A stretch of DNA of 9,620 nt. Source: Verrucomicrobiales bacterium (GTDB taxonomy: Bacteria > Verrucomicrobiota > Verrucomicrobiia > Limisphaerales > SXQI01). Of this stretch, positions 1 to 6,387 are shown piece after piece. The DNA lies in contig SXQI01000139.1 of assembly GCA_005793025.1 (NCBI GenBank), positions 1 through 9,620 on the forward strand. The letters are read 5' to 3'. Every line of letters begins with the position of its first letter. Positions within the stretch are counted from its first letter, which is position 1. The notes below the pieces were generated by a model. It saw nothing but the letters and a program-made list of their open reading frames with translations, was not told the DNA's origin and did not search any database. The translations under genes and the position numbers were made by a program.

Positions 1-537
1 ATGAATCTTTATGTCACTGAATTAGGATGGAAATTCACCGCAGCAAAAATGTCGCTAGCCCAAGTCTCTGACGTGGTGTTTCTCCTTCTGCTTCCTCTGA
101 TGCTTCGGTCGCTCGGCTATAAGAAGACGATCGTCATCGGCATCCTCTCATGGGCAGCCCGGTATTTTCTGCTCGCAAACAGCCTGAGTTCTGCTGATTG
201 GGGGACGCTGTTCATCTTTGCTGCAATCCTCCTCCACGGAGTGTGTTATGATTTCCTCTTCATTGCAGGCCAATTATACGTGGATGAGGAGTCCAACGAT
301 CGAATGCGTGGAGCGGCCCAAGGCTTTATCGCTTTTGTGCTCTGGGGTGTAGGTAACTTTGTCGGGAGCACCTTGGCGGGCCACTCGCAAGCTCTGCACA
401 CTCTGCCAAAACCCATCGGTGCGATCGCCCACGACTGGCACGGGATTTGGATCTACCCGGCATGGGGCACGGTTGCCGTGTTAATCATCTTCTGGCTCTT
501 TTTCCGGGAACCGACGAGAAAAAATGGCGTTCTCTGA
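1..537 (+). CDS. MFS nucleoside:H+ symporter-like permease, C-terminal part (5' end outside window)
   Basis: This is an inner-membrane transporter of the major facilitator superfamily, most like the nucleoside:proton symporter branch (NupG/XapB, Nuc_H_symport). Only 178 residues are present against roughly 400 for the family, so the ATG at base 1 is probably an internal methionine and the gene continues upstream. About five hydrophobic segments are visible, near residues 25-36, 43-62, 67-88, 104-127 and 149-168, matching the C-terminal half of a 12-helix carrier. Family-like motifs are the 'AAKMSLAQVSD' stretch (14-24), 'LHGVCYDFLFIAGQLYVD' (78-95) and 'RGAAQGFIAFV' (103-113). The protein ends in a short basic tail. 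The gene converges on ispE with a 13-nt gap and no clear terminator. The substrate cannot be read from the sequence; nucleoside is the family expectation. Confidence 0.82.
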   Translation: MNLYVTELGWKFTAAKMSLAQVSDVVFLLLLPLMLRSLGYKKTIVIGILSWAARYFLLANSLSSADWGTLFIFAAILLHGVCYDFLFIAGQLYVDEESNDRMRGAAQGFIAFVLWGVGNFVGSTLAGHSQALHTLPKPIGAIAHDWHGIWIYPAWGTVAVLIIFWLFFREPTRKNGVL

Positions 538-550
538 CCAAATCAGCATC

Positions 551-1426
551 CTAAAGAACTAAGCTCGCCGTCCATGCGAAGGCTCCGAATCGATGACGAA
601 AAGCGACCTCGATTCGCTCCGCCGCCGATGCATCCTCAAAAATCGCGAACGTGGTCGAGCCACTCCCTGACATCATCGTGACGATGGCCCCTTCCGCTTT
701 CAAGAACTCTTGGAACAGGTTCAGCAAAGGATATTTTGGCAGGACGGGTGCTTCCAACGAGTTGTAAAAAAAAGTACCACTCGATTCAAGGGATCCCGAG
801 CTCAACTGGGTTGCCATCTCCGCAGACTGTCCCTTTCGACCATTCAAAGCCTCCGGAAATCGGGCTAGATTTTTATAGGCCCATGCCGTCGAAATCCCAA
901 AACCCGGGTGGATCAAAAAAAGTCCACGGCTTTTCAGACAGCGGAATGGCTCTAGCGGAGTGATAATCTCCCCACGCCCAAGACCGATCGCAGGGTTGTC
1001 CTGTAGAAAAAAAGGAACGTCTGACCCCAAAGTTTTCGCAAGATCTGCCAACCGAATCTGGGTCAGCGGTTGGTCGAACATTTCGTTCAAGGCCAATAAT
1101 GTCACCGCTGCATTGCTACTTCCACCTCCCAACCCAGCAGCCAAAGGCACCCGCTTTTCAAGGTAAATCCTGATGCCGGAACGAATTCCTGTCGTTGCAA
1201 AAAAAAGTGTCACTGCCTTGTGAACCAAGTTTGTCGAATCCACCGGGAGTCGAGGTTCACTGCAAGTTAACTCGATCTCCCCATTTTTGGCTTCCACGAA
1301 CGAGATCCGATCAAACAATGGCAACGGATGTAGGATGGTTTCGAGTTCATGAAATCCGTCAGGGCGTTTCCCCAATATGTTCAACACCAAGTTGATTTTA
1401 CAGGGCGAGATTCTATCCACCTTCAT
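551..1426 (-). CDS. ispE: 4-diphosphocytidyl-2-C-methyl-D-erythritol kinase (IspE)
   Basis: IspE is the cytoplasmic GHMP-family kinase of the MEP (non-mevalonate) isoprenoid pathway. It phosphorylates the 2-hydroxyl of CDP-methylerythritol using ATP. From the chosen start the protein has 291 residues, normal for the family. The N-terminal 'SPCKINLVLNILGKRPDGFH' (7-26) carries the expected substrate-side lysine (K10). The glycine-rich ATP loop 'PLAAGLGGGSSNAA' is at 94-107. 'GSDVPFFL' (134-141) carries the catalytic aspartate (D136). The C-terminal GHMP motif 'MSGSGSTTFA' is at 252-261. An ATG seven codons upstream (1447) is in frame, but it lies inside a terminator hairpin and gives an N-terminus longer than the family's, so 1426 is preferred. 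No Shine-Dalgarno sequence precedes it; the eight bases upstream are TTCTTTTT. The TIGR04073-like gene lies 54 nt upstream on the same strand. All key residues are intact. Confidence 0.96.
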   Translation of the reverse strand: MKVDRISPCKINLVLNILGKRPDGFHELETILHPLPLFDRISFVEAKNGEIELTCSEPRLPVDSTNLVHKAVTLFFATTGIRSGIRIYLEKRVPLAAGLGGGSSNAAVTLLALNEMFDQPLTQIRLADLAKTLGSDVPFFLQDNPAIGLGRGEIITPLEPFRCLKSRGLFLIHPGFGISTAWAYKNLARFPEALNGRKGQSAEMATQLSSGSLESSGTFFYNSLEAPVLPKYPLLNLFQEFLKAEGAIVTMMSGSGSTTFAIFEDASAAERIEVAFRHRFGAFAWTASLVL

Positions 1427-1465
1427 AAAAAGAAAACGCGCCAACATGCAGGATGTTGGCGCGTT
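1427..1465 (-). terminator. Intrinsic terminator between the TIGR04073-like gene and ispE
   Basis: A perfect 13-bp inverted repeat (AACGCGCCAACAT / ATGTTGGCGCGTT, arms 1435-1447 and 1453-1465) has a 5-nt loop. Read on the minus strand, it is followed immediately by TTCTTTTT (1434-1427). This is a classic Rho-independent terminator, oriented to end transcripts of the lipoprotein gene whose stop codon lies 15 nt upstream. On the plus strand there is no T-run after the hairpin, so it works in one direction only. It is unusual because its U-tract touches the ATG of ispE, leaving no room for a separate ispE promoter and leader downstream of it. Confidence 0.88.
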
Positions 1466-1480
1466 GAAAGTTGCTTAAAA

Positions 1481-1939
1481 TCAATAATCAAACACACGGA
1501 AACGGCTGCCGGGGAACATCGGAGCGATATCTCCACCACTGAAACCTAGGGCAGAGTCGGGGCTGAACATCGTGTCGCTCAGTGTCAGCGGCTTGTAGCT
1601 GTCAGGATACACGGGATCTTCATCATTCGTGCTGAACCCACGATACTCTGGTTTAAACACGGGTTTATAACTCGGGAAAGGGAACGTAGCGACTTCGTAA
1701 ATTCCCGCTCCGGTCCGAGCCAAAGTGCGTTTTACTCCGTGAACGAATCCGTAACCATAGGCAGAATCGGTCGAGTCCCAAATGGCACTCTGTTCCATCG
1801 AGCGAGTGAGCTCTCCCATGCGGAGGATTTCGCCGGCATTGTTGAGCCCACGACCTAATTTACGCTCAGGGCCCGAGCATCCAGTCAACAGGACACCCGC
1901 CAAACCGACACACGCGATCAATTGCTGTGAAATTCGCAT
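1481..1939 (-). CDS. Exosortase-system-associated lipoprotein, TIGR04073-like
   Basis: This is a predicted small lipoprotein of 152 residues. The N-terminus has a basic-hydrophobic signal peptide ending in the lipobox 'LLTGC', with the lipidated cysteine at 21. The mature part contains 'KLGRGLNNAGEIL' followed, after a short spacer, by 'GVKRTLARTGAGIYEVATFPFP' split over about residues 73-95 and then 'KPEYRG'. This arrangement resembles the family I recall as TIGR04073, found in bacteria with exosortase/PEP-CTERM sorting. The C-terminus is a less conserved, proline- and serine-rich tail. The molecular function is unknown; the exosortase link is a family-level association, and no exosortase or PEP-CTERM protein is in this window. 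The start at 1939 was chosen because it puts the signal peptide at the N-terminus; the reading frame stays open for 30 codons upstream. A weak AAGAG lies close before the ATG. Transcription ends at the terminator after it. Confidence 0.8.
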   Translation of the reverse strand: MRISQQLIACVGLAGVLLTGCSGPERKLGRGLNNAGEILRMGELTRSMEQSAIWDSTDSAYGYGFVHGVKRTLARTGAGIYEVATFPFPSYKPVFKPEYRGFSTNDEDPVYPDSYKPLTLSDTMFSPDSALGFSGGDIAPMFPGSRFRVFDY

Positions 1940-2149
1940 ACTCTTATTTTGGGTCACACTAACGTTCCGGAACTGCTTGTAAAGGTTGTTTTTACAACCA
2001 TTGTCAGAGCAATAATTGAGCCACTCCAATTCTTTTGTGCTAAAACGCTTTCGCCGTTAGCTGGAGAGACTCAGTTCACGCAAACCCCATCAGACCATGA
2101 ACGCTTAAAATGGAAAACCCCGTTCCACTATGGCATAATTGCGCCCTCA
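1940..2149. promoter_or_regulatory. Divergent control region between the TIGR04073-like gene and hrpA
   Basis: This 210-bp non-coding stretch must hold promoters for both flanking genes. No pair of -35/-10 boxes with good spacing stands out; TTTACA boxes appear on both strands because they form part of a palindrome at 1977-1997. A second perfect palindrome, GTTCCGGAAC, is at 1964-1973. A hairpin with a two-base bulge (GCTAA..CG / CGTTAGC) can form at 2039-2061 in the hrpA leader. No riboswitch was recognised. The frame upstream of the hrpA start is open through this region, but it does not look like protein. Confidence 0.5.
1977..1997. promoter_or_regulatory. Operator-like palindrome TTGTAAA-N7-TTTACAA
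   Basis: Two perfect 7-bp arms are separated by 7 nt, so the arm centres are 14 bp apart. An alternative hairpin, GGTTGT-TTTT-ACAACC (1984-1999), overlaps the same bases. The position, about 40 bp upstream of the lipoprotein start and inside a divergent intergenic region, is suitable for a dimeric regulator or for overlapping -35 elements. No regulator is identified, so the role is inferred from symmetry and position only. Confidence 0.35.
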
Positions 2150-5100
2150 ATGTTGGATTGGAAAAACATCAGCTACCCGGCCGCACTGCCGATTACCGCA
2201 CGTCGTGATGAAATCATCGCCGCGATCACCGACCATCAGGTCGTCGTGATTGCTGGTGAAACGGGATCGGGTAAAACCACACAAATTCCCAAGATGTGTG
2301 TTTCCGCTGGCCTCGGTCAGAAAGGAAAAATTGGTTGCACACAACCGCGTCGATTGGCGGCGCTGTCGGTGTCGCGTCGGGTCGCCGAGGAATTAGATGT
2401 CACGTGGGGGAAAGAGGTCGGTTGCAAAATCCGCTTTGCTGACCAAACAGGCCGTGAGACTCAGATCAAATTCATGACCGATGGATTGTTGCTCGCTGAG
2501 GTCCAAGGGGATCCAGAACTACGATCCTATGAGGTGATCATTCTCGATGAGGCTCACGAGCGTTCCTTGAACATCGACTTCCTTCTCGGGCACCTCAAGC
2601 AACTTCTCGCACGACGTCCGAACCTGAAGTTGATTATTACCAGTGCCACCATTGATACACACGCGTTCTCCGCCGCTTTTAACAACGCGCCGATCATCGA
2701 GGTTTCAGGCCGAGTTTTCCCAGTCGAAGTCCTCTACGCTCCATTGGATCCTGCTCTCGTCGAGGAAGGGGAGGGGAGTTATGTTGACGCTGCGGTGCAA
2801 GCCGTAGAACTCGCGTGGAGCGATCCTGTAGGTGGCGACATGCTTGTTTTCATGCCGAGCGAGCGTGATATTCGCGAGACTTGCGACCTGCTCGACGGTC
2901 GTCTAGGTGCCCTGTGTGATGTGGTGCCGTTGTTCGGTCGCCTCTCAGCTTCCGACCAACAACGGGTTTTTACCATCACACACCGTCGGAAAATCGTCGT
3001 TGCTACCAATGTAGCTGAGACCTCTCTCACAATTCCGGGGATTCGATGGGTAATCGATTCCGGTCTCGCAAGGATCAGTCGATACAATCCTCGAACCCGA
3101 ACCAAGCGGCTACCCATTGAGCCAGTTTCTCAAAGTAGTGCTAACCAACGCAAGGGTCGGAGCGGACGGGTTCAAAATGGAGTCTGCATCCGCCTTTATT
3201 CCGAGGAAGATTTCAACGAACGCCCACAATTCACCCAGCCTGAAATCCAACGGGCGAATCTGGCTGAAGTCATACTCCGGATGAAGGCATTTCGCCTCGG
3301 AGATATCGAGACGTTCCCATTCATCAATCCTCCGACGCCTGCCGCAATCCGGGCCGGCTACCAGTTGTTGCAGGAGTTGGGTGCACTCGATGAACAACGT
3401 CTGATTACCCCCTTAGGGGAGGATCTTGGACGCCTCCCCATTGATCCTACCATTGGGAGAATGATCCTGCAGGCTCGTGTTGAGCATGCCTTGCCTGAGT
3501 TGACGATCATCGCTGCTGGCTTGAGTATTCAAGATCCCCGCGAACGGCCAATGGATTCCCAGGACGCCGCCGATCAAGCCCACAAACAATTTTTCGACAC
3601 GAATTCGGATTTCCTTACCCTTCTCAATATCTGGGATAAGTTTCATTATCGCTCAGAGACTATTCGAACCCAGAATCAGATCCGGAAATTCTGTCGCCAA
3701 AATTTTCTCTCTTACTCGCGCATGCGCGAGTGGGTGGAACTGCACACACAGATTAAAGAAACCATCAACGGCCTTGGGCTAGGAGAGTCCTATTCAGTTC
3801 CCGAAAAGCTCAAACCGCTCCTAGATCCCCAACAACATTACACAGCCATTCATCGTTCCATCCTGAGTGGCTTACTGGGGCAAGTTGCATTTCGAGAGGA
3901 AAAGAATGTTTTTCGTGCAGCTGGCAATCGTCAAGTGATGCTTTTCCCCGGCAGTGCGGTGTTCGAGCGGGCAGGTGCTTCCAAAAAAACAACGGGAACC
4001 GACCCTCGCGACGGTCGTTCATCAGCCAAAGGAAAAACCTATCAACCGTCATGGGTTGTCGCAGGAGAGATCGTCGAAACCTCTCGCCTTTTCCTACGTA
4101 CCGTAGCGGGAGTAGAGCCCGAATGGGTTGCCGAGCTTGGGGTTCATCTCTGCAAATCGTCCTATGTCGATCCACAATGGGATGTCAAAGCGGGCAGAGT
4201 TTTAGTGCGTGAGAAAGTTTTCTTATTCGGCATGGAGTTGCTTGCTCGGTGGGTCAATTTTTCAAAAATCGATCCCGAGGGTGCCACCGATATCTTCATT
4301 CGCGAAGCCCTTGTAGAAGACACCATTCAGAGCCCCTTGCCTTTCCTAGCGCACAATCGAGCGTTGGTTCAACGCCTAGAAAACTTTCAGACCCGCCTCC
4401 GTCATTTTGACCTAGCTCATCTTGATCAGCGAATCTACCACTTCTACGAGGTTCGACTTAGAAATGTTTCTTCAGTGCATGATCTCAATCGGGTAGTCCG
4501 AGAGGAGTCCTCCCGCGATGCACGATTCCTTTTCATGCAGGAGGGGGACATCACCGGTGGCAAAGCACTCGCCATCAATCTCGACGCATTCCCTGATCAG
4601 GTCGATCTATCCGGCCTCAAACTTCCCGTGTCTTATGCTTACGCACCGGGTGAAGAACACGATGGTGTCACCGTTCGTCTCACGGCCCCATTGATCCATT
4701 CCCTTCCACAAGGTGCATTAGAGTGGGCCATTCCCGGACTTCGTTCGGGTCAAGTGGGGGAATTGTTGCGGGGTCTACCCAAGGCTCTCCGAGTGCCATT
4801 GCTCCCGATCGATCCCAAAGTTCTGACAATCTGTGAAGAATTAATGGTTGAAAGCGATGGATTCCTTGCGTCGCTGAGTCGCTTTATCCGACGCAGATAT
4901 GCCGTCGATATCCCAACAACTGCTTGGGATTGGCACGAGATTCCTCCTCATCTGAGACTTCGTGTTGAAGTCGTCGGGAAGGCCGAAAAACCTGTCGCCA
5001 CAGGTCGGAATCTTTCCGCCCTACGCGAGCAACTGACCCAAGTTGTGGTTCCCGTTGAAGAACAGGCATGGCGTCGCGCCGTGCGCGAGTGGGAGAAATC

Positions 5101-5941
5101 CGGGCTCACCACATGGAGCTTCGGTGATCTTGCGTCGCAAATCGAATTACCCTCTGCAAGTCCGTTGCCGATTCTCGCTTATCCCGGTTTGGAACGTGAG
5201 GAGTCCCATGTGAACCTTCGCCTCTTTCGCACGCCTTCCGAGTCGGAAGCAGCGACTCCTAAGGCTGTGATGATGCTAGCAGAACTTTCGTTGGCAAAGG
5301 AACTGGCTTGGTTACAGAAGGATCTCCGTGCTTTGGATCCGCTAAAACCGCTTTATGTCACTCTCGGTCCCGGCGATGAACTGACCTCCTCTGCTTACAA
5401 CCACTTGGTCCATTACCTTTTTAAGGGAGGAATTTTGCCAACCCTGAGATCCGCTGATTTTTCTACATTGATTGAGCAGGCTCGCCAAGGCATGCACGGG
5501 TTGGTTCAACGCTTTTTATTCTCGGTAGCCGCGATCCTTCGGCAACGTCAGGAATTATTGCTTATTCGGAAGCCGTATTCTGACCTCGCTATCGACCTAA
5601 AGTCGTTACTTCCCCCTAGATTCCTCGAGCAAATCCCCAACGCTCAATTGGGACATCTTGTGCGTTACCTGAAGGCCATGCAAACTCGGGCCGAACGGGC
5701 GGCTTTGAATCCAACCAAGGATGCCGAACGCGCCCGCCTATTTCACCCCTATCGACTCGCTCTTGAAGCATGGCAAATTGATAAAAAAAGCACTCCGCAT
5801 CAACGGGGCTTGCGCGATCAGTTCCGCTGGATGCTCGAAGAATTTCGAGTTTCCATTTTTGCTCAGGAACTGGGGACTGCCCACCCGATCTCTGCAAAAC
5901 GTCTCAATCAGTTCCTTGCGGACGCAGGTCGTCCGCACTAG
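2150..5941 (+). CDS. hrpA: ATP-dependent DEAH-box RNA helicase HrpA
   Basis: This is a cytoplasmic superfamily-2 DEAH/RHA helicase that unwinds or remodels RNA using NTP; HrpA-type enzymes are linked to mRNA processing and rescue of stalled ribosomes. From the chosen start it has 1263 residues (E. coli HrpA about 1300). In order: Walker A 'GETGSGKT' (36-43), DEAH (133-136), SAT (165-167), motif IV region 'MLVFMPSERD' (231-240), motif V 'ATNVAETSLTIPG' (285-297), motif VI 'QRKGRSGR' (333-340), HA2 region (about 395-500), OB-fold region (about 565-660), then the long HrpA-specific C-terminal domain (DUF3418), ending in 'FRWMLEEFRVSIFAQELGTA'. All motifs are intact. The frame is open 67 codons further upstream to 1949, but that stretch overlaps the divergent control region and does not resemble E. 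coli HrpA's N-terminus. No Shine-Dalgarno is seen before 2150. A basic insert of about 20 residues lies in the OB region. Confidence 0.95.
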   Translation: MLDWKNISYPAALPITARRDEIIAAITDHQVVVIAGETGSGKTTQIPKMCVSAGLGQKGKIGCTQPRRLAALSVSRRVAEELDVTWGKEVGCKIRFADQTGRETQIKFMTDGLLLAEVQGDPELRSYEVIILDEAHERSLNIDFLLGHLKQLLARRPNLKLIITSATIDTHAFSAAFNNAPIIEVSGRVFPVEVLYAPLDPALVEEGEGSYVDAAVQAVELAWSDPVGGDMLVFMPSERDIRETCDLLDGRLGALCDVVPLFGRLSASDQQRVFTITHRRKIVVATNVAETSLTIPGIRWVIDSGLARISRYNPRTRTKRLPIEPVSQSSANQRKGRSGRVQNGVCIRLYSEEDFNERPQFTQPEIQRANLAEVILRMKAFRLGDIETFPFINPPTPAAIRAGYQLLQELGALDEQRLITPLGEDLGRLPIDPTIGRMILQARVEHALPELTIIAAGLSIQDPRERPMDSQDAADQAHKQFFDTNSDFLTLLNIWDKFHYRSETIRTQNQIRKFCRQNFLSYSRMREWVELHTQIKETINGLGLGESYSVPEKLKPLLDPQQHYTAIHRSILSGLLGQVAFREEKNVFRAAGNRQVMLFPGSAVFERAGASKKTTGTDPRDGRSSAKGKTYQPSWVVAGEIVETSRLFLRTVAGVEPEWVAELGVHLCKSSYVDPQWDVKAGRVLVREKVFLFGMELLARWVNFSKIDPEGATDIFIREALVEDTIQSPLPFLAHNRALVQRLENFQTRLRHFDLAHLDQRIYHFYEVRLRNVSSVHDLNRVVREESSRDARFLFMQEGDITGGKALAINLDAFPDQVDLSGLKLPVSYAYAPGEEHDGVTVRLTAPLIHSLPQGALEWAIPGLRSGQVGELLRGLPKALRVPLLPIDPKVLTICEELMVESDGFLASLSRFIRRRYAVDIPTTAWDWHEIPPHLRLRVEVVGKAEKPVATGRNLSALREQLTQVVVPVEEQAWRRAVREWEKSGLTTWSFGDLASQIELPSASPLPILAYPGLEREESHVNLRLFRTPSESEAATPKAVMMLAELSLAKELAWLQKDLRALDPLKPLYVTLGPGDELTSSAYNHLVHYLFKGGILPTLRSADFSTLIEQARQGMHGLVQRFLFSVAAILRQRQELLLIRKPYSDLAIDLKSLLPPRFLEQIPNAQLGHLVRYLKAMQTRAERAALNPTKDAERARLFHPYRLALEAWQIDKKSTPHQRGLRDQFRWMLEEFRVSIFAQELGTAHPISAKRLNQFLADAGRPH
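5918..5936. repeat. Stem-loop at the 3' end of hrpA
   Basis: A perfect 7-bp inverted repeat (GCGGACG / CGTCCGC) with a 5-nt loop covers the last codons of hrpA, a few bases before its stop. hrpA and the ycfL-like gene converge with only 18 bp between stop codons, so this hairpin would be present in both transcripts. Neither strand has a T-run after it, so it is not a standard intrinsic terminator. It may protect 3' ends or pause polymerase, or it may be incidental to coding. Confidence 0.3.
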
Positions 5942-5959
5942 CCAAAAGGCGGAATCCAA

Positions 5960-6373
5960 TCAGCGAGCCTGACGGACGCGCACCGTGTATTTCCTAGCTT
6001 TCGGATTCATCGAAACAAATTGCACTGCTTCTTGGGTATTCTCCGTAAGAATCAGCGTTTGCCACGGAGTTTCATCACCGGAGGAGAAACCTTGGTCATC
6101 TTTGAACACGCACTGGATTTGGACTTCGATACGCCGGTTTTCCCGATTGCGAACGTTCACCACCAGTTCAAGGCGACCATCCTCCAACACACGCTGTTGA
6201 ATCCCAGAAGAGGTGATCGAACGCTGGACATGTGCATCGGTCAGGACAAAGTTCGTCTGATTCTCGAAATCATACTTCCGAGTGTTTTGAGGTAGGGATA
6301 CTCCGCCGCCGCAACCTGTGAATAATGTGGCTACTACTGCACAAACGATTAAGGACAAGGAGGTTTTCTTCAT
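5960..6373 (-). CDS. YcfL-like lipoprotein (DUF1425 / COG5633)
   Basis: This is a predicted lipoprotein of 137 residues. The signal peptide 'MKKTSLSLIVCAVVATLFTG' is followed by C21; the lipobox 'LFTGC' is slightly irregular, with Phe at -3. The mature part has the YcfL-type pattern: a polar lead, 'LELVVNVRNRENRRIEVQIQ' (68-87) as beta strands, an acidic 'KDDQGF', 'TPWQTLIL' (102-109), and 'NPKARKYTVRVR' at the end, suggesting a small beta-sandwich. The family's function is unknown. It is the last gene of a three-gene minus-strand unit, 14 nt after the COG3014-like gene. In E. coli, ycfL sits next to lpoB, and the same association here supports the call. An ATG at 6391 is in frame but would overlap the previous gene, so 6373, with the Lys-Lys signal start, is preferred. 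No Shine-Dalgarno sequence is visible. Confidence 0.75.
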   Translation of the reverse strand: MKKTSLSLIVCAVVATLFTGCGGGVSLPQNTRKYDFENQTNFVLTDAHVQRSITSSGIQQRVLEDGRLELVVNVRNRENRRIEVQIQCVFKDDQGFSSGDETPWQTLILTENTQEAVQFVSMNPKARKYTVRVRQAR

Positions 6374-6387
6374 AAAGTGAGGGTGAA

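Noticed and set aside
529..559. Weak inverted repeat GTTCT / AGAAC between the MFS permease and ispE stops
   Set aside because: It has only 5 bp, a loop of about 20 nt and no T-run on either strand, so it cannot be supported as a terminator.
2053..2090. GCTGGAGAG stretch in the hrpA leader, reminiscent of a glycine riboswitch
   Set aside because: The rest of the aptamer, including a CCGAAGG-type segment and the paired arms, is missing, and a helicase is not an expected target gene.
1949..2149. In-frame 67-codon extension of hrpA to an upstream ATG
   Set aside because: It overlaps the divergent control region, reads as non-protein-like sequence, and does not resemble the helical N-terminus of E. 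coli HrpA. The helicase homology begins just after 2150.
2779..4175. Several antisense open frames of 77 to 121 codons inside hrpA
   Set aside because: They lie opposite a strongly conserved coding region, have low-complexity Arg/Ser-rich translations and show no recognisable motif, so they are shadow frames.
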